Source: Symsagittifera roscoffensis
Taxonomy: Eukaryota > Xenacoelomorpha > Acoela > Convolutidae
Direction: 5' to 3'
Assembly (NCBI RefSeq): GCF_963678635.1
Contig: NC_087069.1
Span: forward strand, 35,071,959 to 35,135,958
DNA length: 64,000 nt
Made by a program: the position numbers and the translations under genes. The notes under the pieces are model-generated. The model had not been told where the DNA came from and made no database searches. It was given only the letters and a program-made list of their open reading frames with translations. Below are positions 40,290 to 52,649 of this stretch, piece by piece (the stretch's first letter is position 1; each line of letters opens with the position of its first letter).

Positions 40290-42067
40290 ATTGATCCCAT
40301 CACCAGCCCAAGTCTAAAAGAATCAAATTCAATGATATATTACTTTATATTGCCTGATCTGTGTCTTAATCCTTCTACATCACAGTAAAATTGTCCAAAA
40401 AACTCATCTTGAAGATTTGAAGAACGTTTTTGAACAAAAAATGAAGCGTTAATTTTCCCGTTTTGTGGTAGAAACTAACGGATCTCTCAATTTAAACGAC
40501 GATAATGTTAAAACAAAGCAACAAAAAAAACTTGATCTTGAACTGTTAAGCCAAAGAAAATTGATAGGTTGTGAAAACTTGACCCAAATGAAAGTGAACA
40601 ATAGCTGAAATAATTAATAAAAATCAACCAAGTTTATGAACTTTTCTCAGGAAGTATTTAAAACTCATGAGACGAAACGAAAGTATAGTTATCAAACACA
40701 TACACCCCACATGGGGTTAGATAAAACTCCCCACCCCTTTATATGGGCGTCCACAGACATTTCGTGATGATTTTTGACGATTGAAGTGAGATAGTAAGCC
40801 CAGCAAAAAACTCCTCGAAATGCATATCAATATGAAAGCGAAAACCTTTTTTTATATGACTATGGAGCACAAGCTGAAAAAAAATGAACAATCCTATGGT
40901 TCCCAGATTTGGTAGAGTAGAATTTTTTTTGCAGAAAAAAAGGAACTAGCACATAGCTAAGAACTGGTATGAGACAGGGTCTTCTAATGGTTTTTGGTAA
41001 ACAAATCAAGTTAAGCTTCTTAATTTGCCAAAAATACAAAAACGCTGACCCAAAATAGTTAGCACGAAAAAATCACTGTTTTTGCATCAGTAATTGTGCC
41101 TTGTCTCGGTCCTTGTCTGAATGAAACAGCTGGCTAGGTGGGCGTCGAGTACGTCATTCTGTATATTTTTTTACTAAATTTTACAGTTTCATTTTCAGAT
41201 TTTGATTGAAATCAACATAATATATGAATAAAAAGAGCCAAGAGACATTTTCAAGAAAAATTTCATAAAGCAAAATCAGTAGTCCCATCACCAGCCCGAG
41301 CTTGAAAAAATTTAAATGTTGTTTTACCAGATAAGGCCAGATAAATGTGCAACCTGCTCCCCATCGACTCGTCAAACCCCCACCAAGCTGAAACGATTGA
41401 GTTAAATCATTCTAGGTTATGAAAACTAGCAGAGACATACATCACATATAAGGTCAGACAAACTTCCCACCTCCTATAAGGGCGTACACAGACATTTCAG
41501 GATGATTTTTGATAACTGAAGAGAGATAACACGCACAGAAAAAAAAACACTCGAAATGCATTGCTATGTAAAAGTGAAAACCTACTTTGCATGACTAAAG
41601 AGCATGTCATCCCACAAACCAAAAAAAATCCAAAAATCATATCGTTCCCAGGTTTGGCAGAGAAGGAAATTTATTGTTTTTTTGGCAGAATAAGAAAACT
41701 AAATTACTTGTTTTTTGTTCTTGTCCAGTTGAATACCACCTGTAATTCAGAAATACGGTACAACATCAAGGGAAGCTCAAACTCAAACCTTGACGTGGAC
41801 ATTGATTCTGAATGCCTCTGCCACCCAGACAGAACGAACTAACCGATTACAACAAGCCAACAAATATCTCACAAGAATATCACTTTTTCCTACCAAAGTC
41901 TCAACAACGCACACTTTAAAGATTTTTTTTGGCAAACTAAAAATGTTAGCCTTCATAGACCATCACATTTCCATAGACCATCACATTTCCTAGAACGCTG
42001 ACACAATAAAGTTAGCCCAAAAAATCAATGTTTGTACAATCAGTGTTTCTGCCTTGTCGCGGCCTTG
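40290..42067 (+). repeat. diverged direct duplication
   Basis: Two copies of an ~0.4-0.8 kb stretch in the same order. CCCATCACCAGCCC occurs at 40297 and 41284. GGGCGT(C/A)CACAGACATTTC is at about 40745 and 41482, CTCGAAATGCAT at 40815 and 41550, and AACGCTGACxCA near 41041 and 41995. GCCTTGTC(T/G)CGG is near 41097 and 42052. Many indels separate them. The second copy holds a further short duplication (CATAGACCATCACATTTC twice, 41954-41990). No coding capacity. Confidence 0.65.
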
Positions 42068-42670
42068 AGATAGATCGTTTTGAGTAGCATGCTGATTGAT
42101 GACAATCCGGTTTATGCTTAAAGTAACCGAAATCATCGGGAAATACAATTCAACAAAAAATACCGAACTGGCATAAACTTTGGTTTTCAGAAGAAGAATT
42201 GAAAATCAAAAAACAAATTTTGAAAATTATGAGGCTCCAGTGTTAGAGCAGCCCCTGAAAAAATTTCTCTGAAATTTGTTTCGAGCATCCAGTTTGATTG
42301 TTCTCAATCACTGTTTTTTGATCACCAGAAAAATCAAAATCAAAAACTTGGTTTTCCTCGCTATGATTTCTAGAGAGATCAACCTCGCCAACTAACAGAG
42401 CGAGAAAAGGTGAGAGCTAACGGTCAGCTGGGTCAGCTCTCTTGTCTGAGAACTGCACTTTTCTCGTTCGGTGGACCATATTTCCGCCTCGTCTCGGTCA
42501 AGAGCTAGGTCTGTTTTGGGTAGCTTGTTGATTTTCAGCATTTCGGATTATACGCAAACTAACCGTAATTATTGGAAAAACAAGTCATCAAAGAAAAACG
42601 AACTGCAAATTGTTTTAGTATTTGAAAACAGAATTCAAGCTATATGAAAAATGAAAACTATATGGTATCA
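42068..42670. other. intergenic, no feature
   Basis: AT-rich. A single GCAGCCCCTGAAAAAATT word near 42249 previews the repeat at 42671. Confidence 0.5.
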
Positions 42671-42858
42671 ATTAAAAAACAGCCCCTGAAAAACTTTTAA
42701 AGCAGTGCCTGAAAAAAGCAGCGCCATGAAAACTATATGGTATCAATTATAAAGCAGCGCCTGAAAACCTATAAAGCAGCGCCTGCAGAACAATTATAAA
42801 GCAGCGCCTGAAAAACTACAAAGCAGTGCCTGAAAAACAGTTATGAAGCAGCGCCTGC
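42671..42858 (+). repeat. short tandem repeat of AAAGCAGCGCCTGAAAA type
   Basis: About eight units of (A)AGCAGCGCCTGAAAA with 5-25 bp of AT-rich spacer. ATGAAAACTATATGGTATCAATTA occurs twice (42646-42670 and 42726-42750), which shows that larger blocks were duplicated too. Confidence 0.8.
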
Positions 42859-44367
42859 TCGTTATTATTTCTAGCGAAAAAATTTAGAAAAGTTTTCACG
42901 AAAAGCTCCGACGAAAACAACCTTCACAACAATTAAACTTCATTTCTACAAAAAGTATTTCTATCTCCGCAAAAAAAAATTAAATCATAAAAAACGAACT
43001 ATGTTCTTTCGGTAAAAAAAACAGCTAGAGTTGCATCTGGGATGCTAAAAAATTTTCCATAAAACAATTCATTAGCCCTAAAAAAACTCAAATAAAATCC
43101 CATTAAGATACAGAACTGAAACAACCAATAAATTCGATTGATGAAAAAATTGATTTTAAAATCATATCACATAAGTTTGAAACCGTTTCAATGCACAAAA
43201 GGCGAAAGAACTGCACTCGTTCATCTTGATCAAAAAATGAACGGATAATCAAGGGACTACCAAGAAACCAAAATCGTCTCGATATAAACTACTAAATGAT
43301 TTTTCACGCTACCCGCACCGGAGTTCCATAATGAATGGATTTTATTGTCATTTTATAGACAGTCTCTATAGAAGGCAAAAAATTGATTAAACATGATTTA
43401 TGTTGTTACTATTTTTCTGAGCAATATAACCTCTAAATCAGCGATTATAATCGACTTTAATCGATTCTCTTTGAGAAAAAACCAACGCGTTTTTGTTCAC
43501 AACATAATCTATTTTTAATCCATTCTCATGGATTTTTACCCAGTCTTTCCGTCTCTAATTTTAGTTTCTGGATGTGAGCGGGTGTTACCTCTGATTACAA
43601 AATTTTATTTACTAATTTAGGTTTTTTTTTTCAATCTTAACTTCCAATTTTTCGAAAAAAAAAACAAATAATAGCCTGGCACTTTATAATTGCCAAAAAA
43701 CAAGAAAAAACCGATCATTTTTATGTTGATATTCTAGTAGAAATGACTAATAATTTCATGAAAAAAATTGTATTAGTCTCGCCAGGATCCTGGGATTCTA
43801 TCCTTGGGTCCTAATTAATCACCTCTGTTTTACCCGCGATCGGATGCTTGGACATTCTCGGAATCTTCATTTGAAATTATTGGTCGGGTCGGGCAGTCAT
43901 TGTAGTTAATAGTTTGTGGCAAGCAAAAACACTCGTTAAAAGCTTCAGATTTGACTTGTTATTTACTGGGGCGCATTGAATTATATACCTTAAAATCTTT
44001 GAAAAAGCTTCTTTGTTTCAGAAAACCATTTACCATTTTCACTGCCCAGTCCGACCAACCAATTTTCAGTTGTATTATTTTCAACTTATTTTCGGTGTAG
44101 AGTGGACTGTTTTGAGTTTTCTGCGACATGAGAAAAAGTGTGAAACCTAAATATCCGCTATATTACGGAGTTTAAGTTAACATTTTAAAAAAATTACGGA
44201 AATGTGTGTCAGCCTAGATATCATTAAGGAAGAAACATAACTCATTACAAATAGACTTCATTTTTTAAACAGCTTGCTACAACATAATCAAAAGAGTGTT
44301 ATTAGCTTCAGATCAAAATGGCCTTTATACCCCCAGGTCGAGGTCCGCGATTTAAGAAAAGACTTTG
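42859..44367. other. intergenic, no gene seen
   Basis: AT-rich with A/T homopolymers. No frame, RNA gene or repeat recognised. Confidence 0.5.
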
Positions 44368-46505
44368 TAAGTCTCGCCGCATGCCGTTTTCAGACTGGAT
44401 TTAGCAGTCACGCCGCAAGCTTAAGTCGCACCCTCAGTCTTTTTTAAAAGTCCACTGCCATTGTTTTCAAGTCGCGCCGTCAGTTTTTTTGTAAGTCTCG
44501 GTTTCAGTCTTTTCGGAAGTCGTGCCGCATGCCGAGTTGAAAAGTCGTCTCTTTTTTTAAGTCGCGCCGTCAATTTTTTCTTCAGTCGCACCATCACTTT
44601 TTCCTTAAGCCGCGCCGTTAGTCTTTTGTTGAGTCGCGCCGTCAATTTTTTCTTAAGTCGCGCCATCAGTCTTTTTTTAGGTGGCGGCGCTCAAGTGTTT
44701 TCTTAACTCGCACTATCAGTTTTTTTCTTAACTCGCGCCGCTCAAGTCTTTTCTTAAGTGACGCCGCTCAAGTCTTTTCTTAAGTCAAGCCGTCAGTTTT
44801 TTTGTAAGTCTCGGCGTCGGTCTTTTTGGAACTCGCGCCGTCAGTTTTTTCTTGATTCGCACCGTCATTTTTTTCTCAAGTCGCGCCATCAACCTTTTCT
44901 TAGGTCGCGGCCTTCAAGTGCTTTCTTAAGTCTTGTTGTCAGTTTTTTTAAAGTCGCGCTGCCAGTTTTTTCTTAAATCGCACCGCTTAAATTTTCTTAC
45001 GTCGCGCCGCCAGTTTATTTTATTATTAAATTGCGTCAGTCTCTTCGTATGTGGCGCTGTCAGCCCTTTCGTAAAACACGGCTTAAGTATTTTTGTAAGT
45101 CGCGCCGTCAGTTTTTTGTTGAGTCGCGGCGCTCAAGTGTTTTCTTAAGCCACGCCGCCAGTTTAATTTATTAAATTGCGTCAGTCTTTTTTTAAGTGGC
45201 GCTGTCAGCCCTTCCGTAAGTCACGGCTTAAGTCTGTTCGTACGTCGCTGCTTCGGTCTTTTCGTAAGTCGCGCCGTCACTATTTTCCTAAGTCGCACCG
45301 CCTATATTTTTTCATGAGTCTGGGCATATGTCCTTTCTTAAGCCGCGCCGTCATTATTTTATTGAGTCGCGCCGCCAGGTTTTCTTAAGTCGCGCCATCA
45401 GTCTTCTCTTAAGTCGCGCCGCTCAAGTTTTTTCTTAATTCGCGCCGTCAATTTTTTTGTAAGTCTCGGCTTCAGTCTTTTTAGAAGTCGTGCCTTCTTT
45501 CTTTCCTAAGTCGCGCTGTCAGTTTTTTCTTGAGCCATGCCATCAATCTTTTCTTGAGTCGCACCTTAACTCTTTTCTTTTAAGTCGCGCCCTCAGTCTT
45601 TTCTTAAGTCGCGGCGCTCAAGTGTTTTTTTAAGTCGCGCCGTCAGTCTTTTCTTAGCTGGCGCTGTCAACCCTTTCGTAAGTCACAGCTTAAGTCTTTT
45701 TGTAAGTCGCGACGTCAGTTTTTTCTTAAGTCGCGACGCTCAAGTGTTTTCTTAAGCCGCGCCGTCAGTTTTTTCTTAAGTCGCGCCGCTTAAGTCTTTT
45801 CGTAAGTCGCGCCGCCAGTTTTTTTAATTAAAATGCGGCAGTCTTTTCTTAGGTGGCGCTTCACCCCTTCCGTAGGTCACGGCTTAAGTCTGTTCGTAAG
45901 TTGCTGCTTCGGTCTTTTCGTAAGTCGTGCCTTATGTCTTTCTTAAGTCGCGCCGTCAGTTTTTTCTTGAGTCGCGCCGTAACTCTTTTTATTAAGTCGC
46001 GCCATCAGTCTTTTCTTAAGTCGCGGCGAACGAGTGTTTTCTTAAGTCGCGCCGTCAGTCTTTTCTTAGCTGGCGCTGTCAACCCTTTCGAAAGTCACAG
46101 CTTAAGTCTTTTTGTAAGTCGCGACGTCAGTCTTTTCTTAAGTCGCGACGCTCAATTGTTTTCTTAAGCCGCGCCGTCAGTTTTTTCTTAAGTCGCGCCG
46201 CTTAAGTCTTTTCGTAAGTCGCGCCGCCAGTTTTTTTAATTAAAATGCGGCAGTCTTTTCTTAGGTGGCGCTTCACCCCTTCCGTAGGTCACGGCTTAAG
46301 TCTGTTCGTAAGTTGCTGCTTCGATCTTTTCGTAAGTCGTGCCTTATGTTTTTCTTAAGTCGCGCCATCAGTCTTTTCTTAAGTCGCGGCGAACGAGCGT
46401 TTTCTTAAGCCGCACCGTCAATTTTTTCTTAAGTCGCACCGCATAGGTCTTTTCGTAAGTCGCGTCGCCAGTTTTTTAAATTGAAATGCGGCAGTCTTTT
46501 CTTAG

Positions 46506-47886
46506 GTGGCGCTTCAGCCCTTCCGTAAATCACGGCTTAAGTCTGTTCGTAAGTCGCTGCTTCGGTCTTTTCGTAAGTCGTGCCTTATGTCTTTCTTAAG
46601 TCGCGCCGTCAGTTTTTTCTTAAGCCGCGCCATCAATCTTTTCTTGAGTCAAGCCGTAACTCTTTTTATTAAGTCGCGCCGTCAGTCTTGTCTTAGGTGG
46701 TGCTGTCAACCCTTTCGTAAGTCACAGCTTAATTCTTTTTTTAAGTCGCGACGCTCAAGTGTTTTCTCAAGCCGCACCGTCAATTTTTTCGTAAGTCGTG
46801 CCACCAGTTTTTTTAAACTGAAATACGGCAGTCTTTTCTTAGGTGGCGCTTCAGCCCTTCAGCTGATGCGGTCTTTTCGTAAGTCGCGCCCTCAGTCTTT
46901 TCTTAAGTCGCCCCGCTTATGTATTTTCTTGGGTCGGGGCATCTGTACTTTCTTAAGTCGCGCCATCGTTCTTTTATTGAGTCGCGCCGTCAGTTTTTTT
47001 CTTAAGTCGCGCCATCAGTCTTTTCTTAAGTCCCGTTGCTCAAGTGTTTTCTTAAGTTGCGCCGTTAATCTTTTCTTAAGTCGCGCCGCTTAAGTCTTTT
47101 CTTAAGTCGCGCCGTCGGTCTTTTCTTAAGTCGCGCGAGCAGTCTTTTCTTAAGTCGCGCGAGCAGTCTTTTCTCAAGTCGCATTGCACAAGTTTTTCTT
47201 AAGTCGCACCGCTTAAGTCTTTTTTTAAGTCGCGGCGTCAGTCTTTTTTAAGTCGCGGCGGCAGTTTTTTAAATTGAAATGCGGCAGTCTTTTCTTAGGT
47301 GGCGCTTCAGCCCTTCCGTAAATCACGGCTGAAGTCTGTTCGTAAGTCGCTGCTTCGGTCTTTTCGTAAGTCGTGCCTTATGTCTTTCTTAAGTCGCGCC
47401 GTCAGTTTTTTCTTAAGCCGCGCCATCAATCTTTTCTTGGGTCAAGCCGAAACTCTTTTTATTAAGTCGCGCCGTCAGTCTTGTCTTAGGTGGTACTGTC
47501 AACCCTTTCGTAAGTCACAGCTTAAGTCTTTTCTTAAGTCGCGACGCTCAAGTGTTTTCTCAAGCCGCGCCGTCAATTTTTTCGTAAGTCTTGCCGCCAG
47601 TTTTTTTAAACTGAAATACGGCAGTCTTTTCTTAGGTGGCGCTTCAGCCCTTCAGCTGATGCGGTCTTTTCGTAAGTCGCGCCCTCAGTCTTTTCTTAAG
47701 TCGCCCCGCTTATGTATTTTCTTGGGTCGGGGCATCTGTACTTTCTTAAGCCGCGCCATTGTTCTTTTATTGAGTCGCGCAGTCGGTTTTTTTCTTAAGT
47801 CGCGCCATCAGTCTTTTCTTAAGTCCCGTTGCTCAAGTGTTTTCTTAAGTTGCGCCGTTAATCTTTTCTTAAGTCGCACCGCTTAA
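46506..47886 (+). repeat. 793-bp higher-order repeat inside the satellite
   Basis: The stretch from 46506 recurs from 47299 at a constant 793-bp offset with only scattered changes. It carries the same sequence of variant units, including the non-unit insert GAAATGCGGCAGTCTTTTCTTAGGTGGCGCTTC. That insert also marks earlier blocks at about 45832, 46245 and 46482, so higher-order amplification occurred repeatedly. Confidence 0.85.
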
Positions 47887-49387
47887 GTCTTTTTTTAAGT
47901 CGCGGCGTCAGTCTTTTTTTAAGTCGCGGCGTCTGTCCTTTATAAGTAGCCATATCAGTTTTTTCTTAAGTCGCAGCGGCTGTACTTTCCTACTTCGCGC
48001 CGTCAGTCTTTTCTTAGGTCGCGCTGTCAGTCTTCTTATAGGTGGCGCCGTCAGCCTTTTCGTAAGTCACGGCTTCGGTCTTTTCGTAAGTCGCGGCTTC
48101 GGTCTCTTTAAAAGGCGCGCCGTCAGTCTTTTCTTAAGTCACGCCGTCGGTCATTTCTTAAGTCGCGCCGCTTATGTCTTTTTTTTGGGTCGCGGCATCT
48201 GTTCTTCGTTAAGCCGTGTCTTCAATTTTTTGTTGATTCGAGTCTTTCTCCGTCGGTCTTTTCTTAAGTCTCGTCAGAAGTCTTTTCTTGAGTCGCAACG
48301 CACAAGTGTTTTCTAAAGGCGCGCCGCTTGAGTCCTTTCTTGGGTCGCAGCATCTAACCTTTCTTGAGCCTCGTCGTCAATCTTTTCTTTAGTCGCGTCG
48401 TCAGTCTTTTCTTAAGTCGTGCCATTAGTCTATTCTTGAGTCGCGGCACTCAAGTGTTTTCTTAGGTCGCGCCGTCAGTCTTTTCCTAAGTCGCTCCGTC
48501 GTTCTTTTCTTAAGTCGCGCCGTCAGGTTTTTCGTAAGTCACGGCTTCAGTCTTTTCGTAAGTCTCTGCTTCAGTTTTTTCGTAAGTCGCGCCGTCAGTC
48601 TTTACTTAAGTCGTGCCGTCAGTCTTTTAGCAATTCACTGCTTCAATCTTTCGGAAGTCGCTGCTTCAGTCTTTTCGTAAGTCGCGCCGTCAGTCTTTTC
48701 TTAAGTGACCCCGTCAACTTTTTCATAACTCTCTCCGTCATTCTTTTCATTGGTCGCGTCGTCAGTCTTTTCTTATGTCACGGCTTCAGTCTTTTCCTAA
48801 GTCGCTACTTCAGTCTTTTCGTAAGTCGCGCAGCCAGTCTTTTCTTAAATCACTCCGTCAGATTTTTCTTAAGTCGCGCCGTCATTCTTTTCTTAAGTCG
48901 TGCCATCGTTTTTTCTTAAGTCGCGCTGTCAGGGCTATCAAAAGTCACGGCTTCAGTCTTTTCTTAAGTCTCTGCGTCAGTCTTTTTGTAAGTTGCGCAG
49001 TCAGTCTTTACTTAAGTCGCGACGTCAATCTCTTCTTAAGTTACACCGTCAGTTTTTTCTCAAATCTCGCCGTCATTCTTTTCGTAATTCGTGCCGTCAT
49101 TCTTTTCTTGAATCGCGCCAAAAGTTTTTTTTCTTAAGTCGCACCGTCACTCTTTTCTAGATCACGCCTTCATTTTTTTCTTAAGTCGCGCCATCAGACT
49201 TTTATCAGGTCGCCCCACCAGTCTTTTCGTAAGTCGCGCCGTCATTCTTTTCTTAAGTCTTGCCGTCAATCTTTTCTTAAGTCGCACCGTCACCCTTTTC
49301 TAAGTCACGTCGTCATTTTTTGCGTGAGTCGCGCCGTCAGTCTTTTCTTAGGTCGCGCCACCAGTTTTTTTTAAGTCGGGGCGTCTT

Positions 49388-49690
49388 AATGGGTTCAAAA
49401 TTTTGGTCGTCCACTAAAAAAAGCTCAAAAACAAAAAAAAATGATTTTAAATTATCATCAGAGTATATTGCCCAAATTTTAACGAATGCTTTTTGAGTTT
49501 TGAGTGACAAATTTGGAAAATTAAAAATTCCACTGTAAAAGGCAAAATCAAAAGGCAATAAAAACTCTTTTTAAGAAAAATTAGTAGATATTTGGTAACC
49601 GGCAAATCATTCTCATTATTACTTCTCAATTTAAAAAATCTGGTAGAGTTGATAAAATAGTAAACACTTTAAAGATTAATTTTTGCTACC
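49388..49690. repeat. AT-rich interruption of the array, copy 1
   Basis: About 300 bp of non-satellite sequence between satellite blocks. It is present identically in the second duplicate (56057-56359). Minus-strand frames here are short and without motifs. Confidence 0.8.
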
Positions 49691-51215
49691 TTCAGTCTTT
49701 TTTTTAAACCCACCGCAGTTTTTTTTAAGTCGCGCCGTCAATCTTCTCGGAAGTCGCGCCGTCAATTTTTTCTTCCGCTGCGCCGTCAGTCTTCTCTTAT
49801 CTCGCGCCACTGGTTTCTTCATAATTCGCGGCGTCTGTCTTTTCTTAAGTCACGGCGTCGGTCTTTTCTCAAGTCGCGCCGTCAGTCTTTTCTTAAATTG
49901 CGCCATAAGTCTTTTCGTAAGTCATGGCCTCAGTCTTTTCTTAAGTCGCGCCTTCAACCTTTTCCTAATGCACGCCTCCAGTTTTTTCTTAAGTCGCGCC
50001 TTCAACCTTTTCCTAATGCACGCCTCCAGTTTTTTCTTAAGTCGCGGCGTCTGTCTTTTCTTAAGTCACGCCATCAGTCTTTTCTTAAATTGCGCCATCA
50101 GTCTTTTCTTAAGTCACGGCCTCAGTCTTTTCTTAAGTCGCGCCGTCAATTTGCTGTTAAGTCGCGCCATCAGTTTTTTGTTAGGCCACGCAGTCGGTTT
50201 TTTCTTAAGTTGCACCGTGAGTTTTTTCTCGAGTTGCGCCACCACTCTTTTTTTAAGTCGCAGCATCTGTCCTTTCTAAGTCGCGGCGTTACTCTCTTCG
50301 TAAGTCGCGTGCCGTCAGTCTTTTCGTAAGTCACGTATTCAGTCTTTTCGAAAGTCGCGGCTTAAGTCTTTTCTTAAACTGCGCCATCAATTTTGTTCTT
50401 ACTTCGCGGCGTCTGTCCTTTCTTAAGTCGCAGCGTTTGTCTTTTCTTAAGTCGCGCCGTCAGCGTTTTCTTAAATTGCGCCATCAGTCTTTTCGAAAGT
50501 CGCGGCTTAAGTCTTTTCTTGAGTCGCACCGTCAATCTTTTCTTAGGCCACGCCACCAGTTTTTTCTTAAGTCGCGTTGTCTGTCCTTTCTTGTGTCACG
50601 GCGTCAGTTTTTTCTTAAGTTGCGCCGGCAGTCTTTTCTTAAATTGCGCCAACAGTCTTTTCGTAAGTCACGGCTTCAGACTTTTCTTAAGTCGCGCCGT
50701 CAATCATTTCTGAAGTCGCGCCGTCAATTTGTTCATAAGTCGCGCCATCAGTTTTTTCTTAGGTCACGCCGTCAGTTTTTTATTAAATCGCACCGTCGGT
50801 CTTTTCTTAAGTCGCGCCACCACTCTTTTCTTAGGTTGCTGCGTCTGTCCTTTCTTAAGTCGCGGCGTTACTCTCTTCGTAAGTCGCGCGCTGTCAATCT
50901 TTTCGTAATTCACGTCTTCAGTCTTTTCGAAAGTCGCGGCTTCAGTCTTTTCTTAAGTCGCGCTGTCAGTCTTTTCTTAAATTGCGCCATCAGTCTTTTC
51001 GTAAGTCATGGCCTCAGTCTTTACTTAGGTCGCGTCGTCAATCTTTTCTTAAGCCACGCCACCAGTTTTTCTTAAGTCGCGGCGTCTGTCCTTTCTCAAC
51101 TCGCGCCGGCAGTCTTTTCTTAAGTCAATTACCAATATTAGATTTCCAACATAAAGTCCCGCCCGCCTGGAACTGCCAAATTTGGGTCTGACCGTTCTTT
51201 TCTTAAGTCGCGGAC

Positions 51216-51862
51216 TTCGAACCGGGCGTATCACAACACAAATTTATAAAGCAGCACCATCGCTTAAATAAACTTTCCAACAGCCACTGAACTATATATA
51301 CATGAACCGTTTCATGTTGATCATATAACAGTTTTTCATGTTTTTCACAAATGATCTCCCACAGCTCGAAGGAAACGTCCAGGAATTTTGATCCAACCAA
51401 TCGAGTATTTGGTCCACTCAAATGACCAAGACACATCGTCAATATTTCACTCAAACTCAATCATCCTGTTAAAACAAAACTTTTTGAAAGAAAAAAAAAC
51501 GTTACAATGAACCTTATAACTAACATAATTATGACATCTTCAAAAACTACACGATATATCCAGGTCCTACTCAAGCAATTTTAACCGCATGATTTACATT
51601 TTGGTTTCTTCTAACCGAAGCTAAAAATTTTAGGGATTTAGCCACTGTCTTCATACAAGTCACTACGATTAGTTAAACTAGTCGCGATTGAATTTCACAA
51701 AGAATTTTTTCGATTACAAATGACACTTGAACATCTTGCCATTAGAAAATATGATGAATTCCAAAAGTTTGTTTAGCAATTTAAAAAATTTGTTTATCAT
51801 CAAACAAACTTTGCATGTCAACTCTAGAATACGAGTTTGTGATCAAAAAATTCAAACATATT
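51216..51862. other. unique flank of the array, copy 1
   Basis: Non-repetitive AT-rich sequence, nearly identical to 57885-58531. The 85-codon minus-strand frame at 51203-51460 is conserved between the duplicates only because the DNA is; no motif. Confidence 0.5.
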
Positions 51863-52265
51863 AGAGGCGCGGATCCAGGAGTTTCTCGAGAAGAGGGGGG
51901 CGGATTTTCCAAAAAGTTTTGAAATTTTTCTCGACCTTTTTTTTTAGGTCGACCAAATTGATTTTCTGAGCTCTCCCACATCACTATGAAGACCCTAGAT
52001 TGACCAAATTTTCTGCTAACTATATATAGGGGCGCCTTGCAAAATTGTGTCTCTTAGGCAGTCTAGGGATTCAAGATTAACTCAATGAGGGTTGTTTTGA
52101 GGTTTGTTCTTGATCACTGTGACCCCCTCATGATCCTTTGGGATCCCCTCTGATCCACTGTGATCAACAAACCTCACGATGCTCCTCGTTGAATTAATCT
52201 TGATTCTCTAGACTGGCTAAGAGATGCATTTTACTCTAGACTCTAGACTGGCTAAGAGGCTCTAT
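51863..52265 (+). repeat. foldback miniature element, copy 1
   Basis: Begins AGAGGCGCGGATCCAGGAGT (family-like terminus GGCGCGGATCCAGGA) with the interior words GGTCGACCAAATTGATTTTCTGAGCTCTCCCACATC and GGGGCGCCTT. A long hairpin follows: TCTAGGGATTCAAGATTAAC...AACAAACCTCACG pairs with CGTTGAATTAATCTTGATTCTCTAGA (about 52068-52215). Inner sequence repeats GATCACTGTGA/TGATCCACTGTGATCA words. Confidence 0.6.
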
Positions 52266-52649
52266 TTGTAAAAGTAACCAATTAGTAAATGTAACCAATG
52301 ATGATCCATAAAGAGGTCTAGAGTTTTGCAATCATAACATGGTTTAAATTAAATTTAGATTTGGATATAATTGAAGAAAATTGAAGCTGAAACATAGAAA
52401 TGCTTTAACAAGTGATTCATACAAATCTATTAAGAAAATTTTGTTTTTCGAAATTTGAACCTTAAGGTTCCCGCAAAAGCTTAATGGGAAATCTAAAAAA
52501 ATTTTTGGCGAGAAAGTTGGGGCTAAAAGTTTATTCTGATTCTTGCATTTCTAACACTTCAATGGACCTTCAAAAAGAAAAACAAAACATTTTAGGAAAA
52601 AAAAGAAAAAAATGCGAGTATTTACAAAAACACCCACACACAACCATAC

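Larger units (their letters stand above)
44368..51215 (+). repeat. CpG-rich 24-bp satellite array, copy 1
   Basis: The consensus unit is TCTTTTCTTAAGTCGCGCCGTCAG (24 bp in all). Roughly 270 diverged units are in one orientation, interrupted by ~300 bp of other sequence at 49388-49690. Unit variants are CTTAAGTCACGGCTTCAG, GTAAGTCGCGCC and similar. Because 24 = 8 codons, two forward frames and one reverse frame tend to stay open, giving repeating peptides such as KSRRQSFL, LSRAVSLF and KRLTARLK. These have no Met-initiated unique sequence and are not genes. CpG density is far above the surrounding AT-rich DNA. The right half belongs to the large segmental duplication. Confidence 0.95.

Noticed and set aside
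44368-51215. CRISPR-like array (short repeats in tandem)
   Set aside because: Units are contiguous 24-mers without unique spacers, the repeats diverge freely, and the genome is eukaryotic.
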